A stretch of 64,000 bases of DNA, taken from Lucifuga dentata. Lineage: Eukaryota; Chordata; Actinopteri; Ophidiiformes; Bythitidae. The position numbers were made by a program, and so were the translations under genes. Below, one piece after another: positions 14,306 to 26,761 of this stretch (positions are counted from its first letter, which is position 1; every line of letters begins with the position of its first letter). A model generated the notes under the pieces. The model saw nothing but the letters and a program-made list of their open reading frames with translations, ran no database searches and had not been told where the DNA came from. Where the stretch lies: assembly GCA_014773175.1 (NCBI GenBank), contig VXCM01000158.1:188207-252206 (forward strand), read 5' to 3'.

Positions 14306-16589
14306 ATTTAATAACTGGTAGAAATCCTAAATTCATTCATAACTGCAGACCACAGTGTTACACACAGAATGCAGGTACACACAGAATACTGCCACGTGGC
14401 TTCTAAACACTGCATTTGGCACTACAGTACGTGTTAAGTAAAGATAAACAGTACTAACAGTAAATGTCATAAATTATTTCAACTAAACATACATTTTCTT
14501 GGAAAATAAGAACACCCCCCAAATTGGACACAATGAAATAAATGCAGAAAACTCTCAAATTGGAGATAACAGCATTTTTTCCACACTTTTACCTTCCAGT
14601 CTCCAATTTTGGGTGAGCTCCGTGTTTTCAGATCAGCTGCTGTATTGCATGCTTCTTTAGAGGCAGAGAAAATCATCTAAAAATCTTTCGATATGTCAAA
14701 AATAAAGGCCAATCTACAGAGCTCCTGAAAATTTGACATTTTGGAGAAGCAACATTTCTACCCAAAAACAGCCATATTTTCTGAGCTTATTTCATGTTGA
14801 CTAAAAATCTGAATCTGCAAACTAACTACAGCTGTCAGATGAAGTGGAGTAAAACGTATTCTGAAATGTATCAATGAAGTACCAGTATCTCAAATTTGTA
14901 CTTTAATTGAGGACTTGTACTTTCACATCTACTGTCAAGCATAAAGTTTAAACGATCTCTCCCCTATACAGGCACACACTTGCCATGTGTCAGTGACATA
15001 CACTCTGATTTCATTTAATTTCTTCCCAGTCAGGTGAGTCATCTAATGTTTCACAGGATTGAGTCAGTGTAGGTGTGTGTGTTTTAACAAAGCTTATTCA
15101 TGCAGTAGCTCACACTAATGATAAAGCAGGGTGTCTGCACAAATACTTCGTGTTTTTTTCTGCAGCGGCCAAATGATACCCTGCATCCTGTCATCACTGG
15201 AGCCAGCATGCCAACCGATGGGAGTGTCACTGTCAGGGAGATTGAAAACACCTGGAGGCTGGCACCATCCAACAACACATCTGCCAGTCATACTTAGAGT
15301 TAGTGGAATTGAACACTGACAGATGAATGTAGTGTTTTTATAGCCGTGGGGCTGGAGGAGTATTTAGGGATTTACAGAATATCAGGAAACACGCAGTATA
15401 GAGAAGCATTATTTGCTGAAGCACTTGGTTAAATCACAGATGTTTTTCAGGAATGTACTTTTCTCCCTTTGCTCACCTATTTTTCATGAACGGCACATAC
15501 TCATGCAAATGTCCACTCTTCCAAATTCTGCCTCTGACCGCAACTTCAAACGGAATGAGCTATCAGAAACAAGACAGGCGAAGCATCCAATATCAATTTT
15601 TCATATAATCGCATTTTATTTTCCCTCTCTTCCTTTGCATATCATTTTGAGGCCTCCGTTTCCCTTTCCCCCACACCTATCCGTGGACTCTCTTCGTCAG
15701 AAAGACAAATTACCCCGTGGGCTGCTCTTAGCTGTGCTTTCTGTACAATAATCAATTTGAGGATGGGAGAAAGAGAAGGCTAGAGAAATGTGAAATTATT
15801 CATCAAGGTCTCTCCAGCAGGGGTTGTAGAGGTGTGGGGGATGGTAGAGGCTACCTAGTCCTCTGTGAGATAATTAGGGAGAAGACCAAAACTAGGGAGA
15901 GGAGGGAGGAAGACTGCAGGCGAGCTCTAAGAAAAAAAGAGATGGAGGTGAAGAGTGGTAGGTGCATAGATGTGGGATCATATGTACTTTCTCTAAGAGC
16001 AGTTTGCTGTTATATTTAGAAATCTTGAGATGGTGTTTAGTTTGTTGTCCCAGCAACAGACACATGGAATGGGATGGAGGATAGACAGCTGGAGCTGGTG
16101 ATGAGCAGAGGGGAAGTGCAGAGAGAAGGAAGAGGAGGAGGAGGAGGAGGAGGTTTGAGGGGAGTTTGTTTCAGTTAAACTACTCAGCAGAAAAGGATAG
16201 AGGAAGGAGAGGAAAAATGAGCTGGGCTCTGTCTTGTGGCGGGTGTTTATTCAGCGACCTCTTGTTTCCTACCAATTAGGGACAGGGACTGCTTCAGCTT
16301 AATCCTCTTCACCTTCTTTTTTCTTCCACTTAACAAATCTACCCTCTCTTTTTTTTTTTCCCCTTACCTCATCTGCAATCTGGAATTTCTGATCATTTAA
16401 AAATTTTACAGTGGACAGGCCATCTAACATTTGCATTTATTTGTCATTCTGCTAGCATGTGAAACTGTTAATACACATTTGTATTGCATTAAGCTATCTG
16501 GAGTATAATTTGTAACGTTTATCTTGTTGTAATTGCTTATATTATCTTTAGTAGTCTGCATTTGTTCTGCTCTTATCTGTGTCCTTCCC

Positions 16590-16650
16590 TCTGCTGCTGC
16601 TGCAATGACCCAATTTCCCCAGAGGGATCATTAAAGTTTCATCTTTCGCC
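16590..16650 (+). repeat. probable short dispersed repeat tail
   Basis: Sequence ctgctgcaatgacccaattt then ccccagagggatcattaaag resembles a common fish element tail that ends in gggatcaataaag. Recognition from memory only. Confidence 0.35.
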
Positions 16651-18303
16651 CCTCATTCATTTCTTCCTCCATTCATTCCTCCCTGGTGCAGCTCGGTCCA
16701 AACCAAACAACCTTGTCTTCATACTCAATTACTCCTGCTGTCGGTTTTAAAATCACCAGTCTCTAGCCTCTTCTTGAAGGGGTTATAAGTATCAGTGACA
16801 ACTGTTTCTGGACAATGTTTTTGAAATGTAAAATGACTCATACATGCCATCTGTGGATGAATTTATGTTCAGTTATATGATTTGTGAAACCCTTCTGAAG
16901 ACAAAATGAATGAATAATAGAGAATAACCACTGCATCACTATGTTGCCTTAAAGAGGGAATAAAGGGCTATGATAATAATAGGACCTGTATTAGACAAAT
17001 TCTGCCTATTGATAGTCTATCAAGGGATAAATATAACTGATTGTTTTTTCATTCATTACATTTACGTACACTTTAAAACTTAGATTACACTCTGATTAAG
17101 GCACTAAATAGATTTTTTTAAACGTCACCTAAATGCCATAATTGTATTGAAATTGGCATAAATATTCTTTAGCTTAGTAAAAGACCTAGATTATGAGATT
17201 GTCAATAAATTACTCAAGCATGTTAAGGACCCATTATGTTATAATAAGGGTTGCACCCTTGTGCCCTATAAATGGAAATAAATGAAAAGCAAAGAAATAT
17301 GCAGGGGGCAGGAATTTCCTTCATAAAGCTGGAGAAGTTTCACAATATTCACATGGAGGCACTTTCCTGAAAAACGACAGTGATTTACAGCACATCTGCA
17401 TAAAGTGTTTTATGTGCTTTCTTTACAACATGGATATAGCTCACCTTCCTCAGACTGCAGCAGGAGAGATTATAGTTAGCCAGTGTAAAGATTAGGCTTG
17501 ACAGCTCTGATTCATTATTGTAACACAATCATAATAATCAATTTTTGTTATCCATACACATTTTTTTTCCACTGTTGTAGTATTTACCACCTAAAGGGAC
17601 AGCCTTCCATAATGGCATTGCTCCCCAGTCTTGAGACATTTCGCTCCCTGCAAACTATAAACTGAACTGAATGTGGTTTCACTGGTGTAGCACTAATGTG
17701 TTGTTCAACACATCTGGACCTTCACCCCAACCCCCAGCCCTGCACGCATTGTTATCGAAATAAAACATCTGACATCAGACTTTTGTATACTTCCATCATG
17801 GATGTGACACATATCAGCACGAGGAAATTATGTATAGGATGTGTCGGATGCAGCCTCTATACGCAGCACGGAGTCGTGATTCTGCTATCAGTACCTGCAC
17901 TGTCAGCATCTTTCCCTGTCATAATAATGCAATTTCCCCTGGTTGAATAAGGCATTGTTGTGTTATGTTCTGTATCTGTCTACAATATGTATGCCTGTCA
18001 GACAGCATAATGTAGCTTGGAATACAATGCCATAGTCTCAAATGTTTGTGAGAAAACAGTCGATGCTTCTGTCTGGTTTCTCTTTCACTTTTTTTTTTTT
18101 TTTTTTNTTTTTTCCCCTGCCACACTGGAAAGTGTTATATACCTTCCCATAGCGTATTTCCCTCCTGGGCCCTGAATTGTCTCTGAGATTGATGACAAGC
18201 GAAGACCCAGGGCACCTGAGGGTACATTAGGATGCGAAACATAGCTGTAACACATAGCTGTGAGTATGTGTGTGTGGGTGTGCGTATTGTGAGTGATGTG
18301 TGC

Positions 18304-18430
18304 TTGTGTGTGTGTTTATTAGGATATACTGTATCTTTGTCTGTTTGGGTAAAAAAAAAAAAGTCTNTTGTGTGTGTGTTTATTAGGATATACTGTATCT
18401 TTGTCTGTTTGGGTAAAAAAAAAAAAGTCT
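18304..18430. other. assembly join: 63-bp direct repeat around an N
   Basis: Positions 18304-18366 and 18368-18430 are identical, including a 12-A run, with one N at 18367. Confidence 0.9.
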
Positions 18431-20280
18431 TCCAGTTCAGTGCTGTTTTCATTGTGCACTGCAGCTCTTTGTTTCTTTGTCTCTGTATCTCTTTTCATAA
18501 CCGTGCTTGTGCATCTTCGTCTTGCTCACTTTTCTCTTTGTTACAAAACATCACCCTCCCCAGTATCACTTCTTCCTCTTCCTCCTCCTCTCTGTCTATT
18601 GCCTCTTTTTGTGACCTAGGTGCACTCCTCCCTTGGAGCATCTCTCCTGGGTTTTGTGCTTTATTATTTCCATCTCTACCCACTTTGTCTTCTTTCACAA
18701 ACAAAGAGCAGGTAGGAATTATATGGTTATTTAATATGACTTAGACAAAGAATAGCCTGCGCAACACTGGATTTATAGGCTGTCTTCAGTGTGTAATATG
18801 CACATACCCTGCGGTTTGCCCCCCTTTGATTTGTGTAGAGTTTCATGCAAGGTGCTTATTTAGAACTCAGCCTAGCCCTAGGAGACTTCAGCACCATTTT
18901 TTAAGGTCATAAAGCTCAACAAGGGTTCCTATGAGCCTGTATGATTGCAATTTTCTCAAGGTCTGACTGCTGTCTGCTTGCCGATTCTTTTGTTTTGTTG
19001 AACAAAGCCCACAAAATCCACTCCTTTAGGGGGTTTCATTGGTCTTATTGGGTGAAAAGTCTAGAAATGTATTTTATTGCCTGTACAAGGAAAAAAAATC
19101 ACACATGCACAGAAACACACTCACAGACATACACAGCATGATACTTCGCTCCACTAACCATATTTTATCTACTCATTAATATTCCCAGTTACTCTGTCAA
19201 ACACTGCGGTATGGCATGCTTATTGAAATGGTAATACCACCATCTCAAAGTGCAAGTCTTTCATTTGCTGGGCTCTAAGTGGATTTATTCATGACAATTT
19301 ACTCTTCTCATGCAGGATTACACTAATGAGAGGGTTAAAGGGTGCTGCGTGCATGTGGCTTTTCTCTGCTTTTATGCAAGGGACTCTTACCCCTGAGAGA
19401 ATGGCCTGCACTTCTGCTGGCTCCAATTCTGTCCATTATTCAGAAGAAGAGAGCTTGATTTGGTTTTATGCCATTTCCCATTCTAATGCTCGCTGCCATG
19501 CTCTTCCTTCATGTTAAGAGTTCAGGTGTCAGCAATAGCTGTCACAATTAATACTTGTTTTGTGAGACTTTTTTTAAACATTTGAATAACAAACCAGTTT
19601 ATATCCATGTTATCTCAATTGACTGGATTGAGTTTGTGAATCGATACACACCTGGATGGGGCCTGAAATGTAATGAGGCCAGATTGTAAGCCATACCATC
19701 TCCTTGCAGGAGGTCAGGTCCCTATGGGCAGGTGTTGTTAGTTGAAATCTCAGTATGTAGGTCACTCTGCTTTGAGTTCAGCATTCCCTGCTGGCTGTAC
19801 TCTCCTTCCATTTCAACCAGCTTAGTGTCAACACCGTGTCTCACTGGTACACACCTCTGTGTGTCCCCTTGCCTGTCGCTCATTAGTGTCATCCACCCAG
19901 CCATCGCAGTTGTTTTTCTTTCACCCCCCATTATCACTCATAGCAGAAGAATTCCACTTCTTGGAATAATTTGGGATAATTAAAGGACAGTTCCTGTGTG
20001 ACTGCAGACTGTGGTCATTTCCTGCCTGTTCTTTTAGTTTTATGTCATTTTTGTATCAGTTGCCAATATTTACATAATGGTGAAAATAAGGTAAAGTTAC
20101 ATTTTTTTTTAACTAAATGTGTAGTCATTATGTGTAGATTTTCTGTAATGTGTAGTAGAAGTGTCTCGTACACAAACCAATGTACATACAGATTTATAGA
20201 ATGAATGAGAGTACTAAAACAAAAAAGCTTGAGATTTGAAATTTTTAGTTTAGATTTTTTTTCAGAGTAACTATTTTTGA

Positions 20281-20282
20281 TG

Positions 20283-20333
<51 letters not shown>

Positions 20334-20350
20334 TTTATTTATATAGCACN

Positions 20351-20401
<51 letters not shown>

Positions 20402-20430
20402 TTTATTTATATAGCACTTTTCTAAATATT
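20281..20430 (-). repeat. SINE/LINE tail with (ATT)n, duplicated around an N
   Basis: Read on the minus strand: agtgctatataaataaaatt followed by (ATT)n, the usual end of several fish retroposons. The ATAAT run plus aaattttatttatatagcac is present twice, on both sides of the N at 20350. Confidence 0.65.
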
Positions 20431-22487
20431 CGAAGAGGCTTTACAAAAACAGGGAGGAAGATAAGATTGTTTTTGATCATGAAGGATTTCCAGTACAGAG
20501 GAGCATACACTATTCAAAAGGTAATTAACTAAGATTAATGAAAATATATCATATTGCAACTATTAAATACCACATTTCTGTACCCAGGATGGCTGGCTGT
20601 GTGTGGATAAGAGATGATTTGTGAATATATTTACGGCTTAATAATGCTTATTTTATTTTTCATTTTTTAAAAATCAGTCCAGTCAGTCTTGAAGATAAAG
20701 AACTAAAGCTTTGGTGTTGAGACATCTATATAACCAGAATAAATAAAAAGCTTGTATTAGAAGTATTATAGTTTATCTTTTAAAAGAAGAAGTGAAAGAT
20801 GAATCTGAGGATAGGATAGGAAAAATGGAGATGAAGAAGTAACAGATACTTCATTGAGTTACTGTAGTATAAAGGATGAGTTATACATACTGGTGCATAA
20901 AGCATCACAATATATAATTTAGCCAATATGTAAGGTGGTATTTGTTCTTATCGACAGAGCTATGTTGCTTTATGAGAACAGCAGACTACCTTTCTCTTCC
21001 TCCTTTGCTCTTTGTCTCTTTCAGGGGAAATCGCCATAAGTTATGTGCGAGAATAACTTCAATAAAATCACTGTCAGTGTATCTCAAACAAAAGAGCAAG
21101 TGTCTGTGTGTGTCTGTGTTCTTGTGCGCCTGTATATGTGTAGGCCTTTATTTCTACTCAAGATTCACTCATCTCTAAAGCTGATGAATCCTCACAGCTC
21201 ATAAAAAATTCCACAGAACTGAGTTGTAAATCTAAAAACTAAACACCAAAAGAAATATCTGCACAACATCACACAGACCATTCTCTTTCCTCAAAAGATT
21301 GTGCTCTGGCTAAGATAATTGGTATGATGAAATGCCAGGAATCATAGAGAAATATCAAATACTAAAATTGTGTATTGTATACATTTTTGATCTGTTGCTG
21401 GCTTTTCTTTCTCATTCTTTGCTTTCTGAACCTGTACCATGTACCATGCTAATTAAATCTACAGTGGTTATTACAGACTTACAGATTACTTTACTGCCAC
21501 ATGATTAGTGAGAGAAATGCAAGAATTTTTCCGCAGCCACAGGAACAAAGTAAACTACTGTCTTCTGTCTGTCTCTTTCTATCTGCCCTTCTCTCGTTCC
21601 CCGCATTGCTGTCTCTCTTTCTCCTTCTCCTGTATCCCCTCATGCAGAGGCATGGGATGAGTGGAGGAGATTAAAATAGAGGTTGCACAACCCTTTTAGC
21701 TGGTTTTAATATCTGCCTCTCATGAATGATCTGGTCTTCACGTGCATCAATAGGATTAGAGTGTCAGAGCATCCAAGAACTGATGAACAAGTATGCACAC
21801 GTACACACACGCACACACATATATAGCACACATAAAATCCCTCAGAATGCAGAAACTCTTAAAAGGTTGTGTCCAATGCACATTCACCACCAGTTTGCCG
21901 TTTATTTTTGCTGTCATACGGATCTCAATTGCACAAGTTAACATTCCTAGATGAGGATTCTCCACATTTTACATAAAGATCTTTAAGATGTTTATGAATC
22001 TGTAGTAACAGAACTATGCATTGGGGGGGGAGAGAAGAAGAAGAAGAAAAAGAGTTAAAGACTAAGTAAGACTAAGATTTGGTTCAACAAATAACATAAA
22101 CAGGAGTTGTAGTCCACTAAGTGAGCACCTGTGTTGATAATTGGCTCACCCAACATACGATGGATTTATGGCTCTGCATACAAACACATTGTCTTTGCCT
22201 TGGGACTTTTCAGAGTAATTATTTCTTTGCAGGGAATGAAATTTAAATAGAGGAGCTTGGGGAAGAAAACAGGAATTTTTGTTTCTTTCATAAGCAGTGT
22301 GTTGTGTCTTGTGGATATGTACATAGTCTACAAATCTCCTGTGGGGTAGTTATGAGACTGAGCAAAATGCATGTAGCATAATTTGTATGTGTAGGACCTC
22401 CACTTTTATTGGATTTGCTTCGTTGCAGTACATATTATGTTATGGGCTTTGGTATGTGCTTGCAATGGGGTTCTGGGCCCACTGGAC

Positions 22488-22534
<47 letters not shown>

Positions 22535-25500
22535 TGTTTGTGTGTGCGTGTGCATGTGTGTGTTTGTGTGTGTGACCACCTACACGAGCTGCACATATCG
22601 GTTTATCTGTAGAGCAGCTGTTTCTCCTGCAGCTTTCAGTCTCTCCAGACTATAGCTCTGTAAAAGTATGAAGGGGGGGGGAGAGAGAGAGAGANCAGGA
22701 GATAAATTGTAAAAAAAAAAAAAGTCAAGGATTTCATATCTGCTGGGATTGGAAGATTGCTGTATTTTTTGGTTACCACTGGCTATTTATTATATTTCTA
22801 TATTTTCAACTCGCTGCTCTGGGATACTTTAGTTTAGGCTTAAATTTGAGCAGAAACGAATGTTTCTGAGACACAGAGAAACATTAAGACTTCACTGTTA
22901 TAGATGCCAGTACTTATTTATACTTATTACCACTTACTCTTGGAATAACATGGTTTTAGTGTGGTTTCAGTCCAGAGTGCAGCAGGAAAAGGGAACTAAC
23001 CATAATACCAATCTGCCTCCATTCACTTTCCATTTTAGTATTTCAATAATATCGTTAAGATGGCCTGATAAAATGCAAGAAAAATACCTGAGTCATACTT
23101 ATATAAGGAATACAAGAGACTCTTAAGAGAAAACTTGATGCTCTGCCTGTTTTTACTTTATTTTTAGTTTTACCCTGTTTTTCCAAGAAGTACTGAGTTT
23201 TCTCCTGTAGCCGAGGTTAATATGTATGCAATACCACAACTACAAAGGATTAAGAATAGAAAGAAAGATGAGGTGACAGTGCTAACCACTGTGCCTTTTT
23301 GTCCTTGTTGACTTTAGGATATTCAAAAGATTGCTGTACCAGAATAATGCAATTTGTGGGACTCTGAAATACATTAAAACACTTTGAAGACAAAAAAGGA
23401 GTAACAAGGCCACATTACCTTTGACTATGGTGATAAATGCCCCCTCTGGTGATCTCATGCAGTGATGTTGTCTGATAAAACTACTGTGTGTGTCCCATCC
23501 TCAACCCTTTGTGCTGTTAGTTCCAGTTGGACTCTACATAGAGGATTACGGGAGCTCTGCTGCAGTAGACATTTCAAGCTCTGACATAGGCTTCAGAGGA
23601 CTAACAGCAGTCAGGCACTATCAGATCCTGAGCTGTGGGGCCAAGAGCTGATGCTTTGAAGTAAGCTGCGAGATTCTCATCTGGAAAGATCAGATGGAGG
23701 GAAAAGCAGAGGTGAAAAGCTTCAGCCAAACACTGTGTTAGCTGTAGAGGTGGATTGCACCGATACAGGACTGGATCTGTATGCTATGAAGGGCTTTGAA
23801 ACAATAAAAACCTGTGCAATTAAGTGGAGAACCTAACGGGCATGAGGGGCCTCATCAACAGTTGTTTTATATACAAGCATGACTTCAGAATAATCAATTA
23901 AATCCTCAACGGCACCTCAGAGAACATACAGTATCATATAAATGTAGCTAGATCTGTTTAATATACTGTAATTATGGTAAACATATTTTAAGATAACCAT
24001 CATGCCATATACATTTTATGTACAAAAACCCACAAATTAGTTGAAGCAATTTTAATTTAAAGAGCCAAAATCTAATCACTGGCAGCTTTAAGTTATAGAC
24101 ACTGCCTAAAAATTCCATAAATTGGTCTCAACCTATAATAAAAAATATTTCAAATTGGTTTAAATAATAAACTGTTTGTTATTTAAAATTGGTATTGAGT
24201 GTTTAGTGTGAAGTTTTATTGAATATCCAGCTTTTATTCTCACAGGACTATAAACATGATGAAATATAATGGAGCAATAATTAAATACGTGATAGCATGC
24301 AAAGGCAGATAGAAGAGTGCAGGAGATGGAAAGAAAACAAGAGTAAAGAGATTAAAAGGTTTATTTGAAGAGTTTGATGTTGACAGGAGGAGAGAGAAGG
24401 AATTTTAATGATTCTGCAATCAAAGCATAGTGAGAAATACTACTTTTGTGTTTTTTAGGGAAGAGGTAGAATTTTTAGTGATTGATTTGTTGTGATTGTC
24501 TGCTGCAAAATAACAATCCCTCACATAGACAATCAGCTCAGTCATCAGAATTGTCCACATTTTATCAATCAGCCTGCAACAGCATGTACTAGATGAATTA
24601 TATAAAGAATAAATACATAAATAATGTGCGAATAATGTGAATAATACATGAAATGGATGGTGCATCGATGACAAAACAGACAAAAAGGAGGAAGGAAGGG
24701 AAGAGTACTGAGAAACAGGAAGGGAGGAAAAACAATCTTAGATTTTGTGAATCTGAATACGTACATCTGGACATGCTTGTATGGTTTTTACTTGGGCATG
24801 CAGAATTTCTTATTACAATAATTTAATAAGCAGATAACTTTTCTTCCTTCTCAGAATCCACACAGCCAGTTTTACAAACACATGTTCCAGATTATTTGCT
24901 GCGCTTACTCGGCACAATTGTGTAACATGCAAAAACCAGCCAACTTGTTCACAGACACACAAACATGCACACTTATGAGAACATTCCTCATCCTGCTTTT
25001 AACCCTTATCTCTGCCTGCCAGTTTTACCTCTTATACTTACATTCTCTCTAAGCCGATCACCCAAAATAAATCCATAACAAAAGGGTTTGGGGAAATAGT
25101 GCAGCACTTTTCCAGGTTTCCAATTCCTGTGGAGACATTTGGACCTCACACGATAGTAAAAACAGATGTGTAACCCGATTACTTTGGAATTATGAGATAG
25201 TATCAGTCAATCAATCAACATGCACATGCATGCACGCGTGTGCACGCATAGTTGTCATGGTTCCAGCTTCTTCCTGTCTGAGTAACCTCAGCTACGTTTT
25301 GTGTCCCATGAGGAGTGCCTTTTATCATGTGACATGGGATGGGGGGGGTNGGGGTGGGATGGGGGGCTTTCAGGCAGCTGTTTCCCATCAGTACTCAGTC
25401 AACTCAGAAGATCAGAAGGGCAGAGCAGCAGAGTTGAGCTCAAAGAGATGCGGGGCCCAGAATACTTCCAATTAGAAGGTCATCCCAATTTGTTCTCCCA

Positions 25501-26603
25501 TATCCATGCTGCTCATAAGGCATCCCAGCCTACTTGACCAGTGTTGTGTTGAAATGCATAGCCGGGGTGAATGAGTTTCTGTCATCTGGGAGTGATTATG
25601 CCTTTTCCTCATTGTTTCCTCTCTTTTCACCCAAACCTAGTTCCGCTGTACTGTTCACTCCACTTTGGCTCAGCTCCCTCGGCCTGTTCAGGTACTAAGC
25701 CGCCTGTAATTTAAGCCTGGGAATGCTGAACAGCAGTCAGTCATGCACAAGCATCTACATTAGCATATGTTGTTTACCTCATCAGAAGCAAGAATCTGCT
25801 CAGCGATATGCAACAAAAGGTTTTTGTTCATGAAGCTCCCCCTCCTCTTTCTTGCATCCTCATTTCACGTTATTTATCATCTCTGCGCTCATTTTCTCTC
25901 TCTCACCTTAATCTTGCTGATGTTACTGCTGTGTCTACAGCTTATTCCAGTCCATTATTTTGCTGTAGTGAACATTCAGTTTTCAACTGTTTTGGAGGTT
26001 TTGGAATCCCCTGGCACTGATCACAATTTGTTTCTCCTCATGTTATTTGAGGGTATGTAGAGGAGACAGGAAGGAGCTGCCTGTGGCCACCAGAAAACAC
26101 TCTTCTGTTGGCTTTCTTGGAGTGGATGCTAGTTTTCTTTGTCTGCAGTTCAGCTTCTGGCTCCAAGCTAGTGTGCATTAGTTGTGGAAAGATGAGAAAT
26201 TGCTGTGGTAGCTTTCCAGTTCCTCCTTGTGTCTCTGTATGGATCTCACATTTCCACAGCCTGTCTTATCTTCAGGCCATTGTTACTGTCAGCCGTTAAG
26301 ATGGCAATGAGCTGCTTTCTCAGTAGTCTGAGTATTCTCAATAGTCCTCATTTTGCAGATTTGATTAACCTCTTGATTTATTCCCTGACCCTTCCTGAAA
26401 GATGAGTCTATTAGTTATATTAAAGTGCTTATTATTATGTAGTTGTATCCCCTTCTTTAAAGACTATGTGGACATGATTGAAATAATCAGACAAAAATCT
26501 TTACATAAGTGTTCTAGTGAAAGGATTACTTCAGTCAGAAAATCATCATCATCAAACATTGTTAAATGGCACTCTGTTTAATAGTCTACTGTGTCCTTCA
26601 CAG
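20431..26603. other. robo1 upstream intron, part 4
   Basis: Intronic, ending at the Ig2 acceptor. It contains a GT repeat (22493-22573), an N in a G/GA tract (22695), an N in a G-rich tract (25350) and long AT-rich stretches around 23900-24300. No coding exon recognised; the Ig1 exon, expected as one exon of about 300 bases with EHPSD-like sequence, is not here. Confidence 0.65.
22493..22573. repeat. (TG)n microsatellite, interrupted
   Basis: About 80 bases of TG with a few ATG, TTTG and CG interruptions. Confidence 0.93.
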
Positions 26604-26761
26604 TTTTACGTGATGACTTCAGACAGAATCCGGTTGATGTTATGGTTGCAGTGGGTGAACCTGCAGTGCTGGAGTGTCAACCACCCCGTGGACACCCTGA
26701 ACCCACAATCTCCTGGAGGAAAGATGGTGCCAACTTAGATGACAAGGATGAACGCATCACT
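26604..26761 (+). CDS. robo1: robo1 exon: first half of Ig2
   Basis: First exon of the gene visible here. It follows acceptor tccttcacag and ends at ACT before gtaagac. It enters with two bases of a split codon and leaves in phase 0. The peptide begins [19 protein letters not shown] and contains [19 protein letters not shown], the Ig cysteine and tryptophan of strand C, nearly identical to ROBO1/2 Ig2. Ig1-Ig2 form the Slit-binding end of Robo receptors. Confidence 0.95.

Larger units (their letters stand above)
7701..15080. other. robo1 upstream intron, part 2
   Basis: Intronic, AT-rich, no exon recognised. It contains a GT-GA compound repeat (7911-7972), a dispersed repeat (13270-13447), a long GT repeat (13724-13779) and an exact 61-bp direct repeat around an N (14183-14305). 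The quieter stretches 8100-10700 and 11450-13200 show no repeat that I recognise and could hold regulatory elements, but nothing in the sequence alone proves it. Confidence 0.65.
15081..20280. other. robo1 upstream intron, part 3
   Basis: Intronic. Purine-rich block 15830-16200 with a GGA tract near 16129-16153; a probable short dispersed repeat tail at 16590-16650; an N in poly-T at 18107; an exact 63-bp direct repeat around an N at 18304-18430. An open stretch after tttttttctgcag near 15165-15299 has no family similarity and no matching donor. Confidence 0.6.

Noticed and set aside
15165..15299. Possible exon after tttttttctgcag, reading RPNDTLHPVITGASM onward to a stop
   Set aside because: No similarity to Robo Ig1 or any family I know, no donor in frame, and it ends in a stop inside a gene that must continue.
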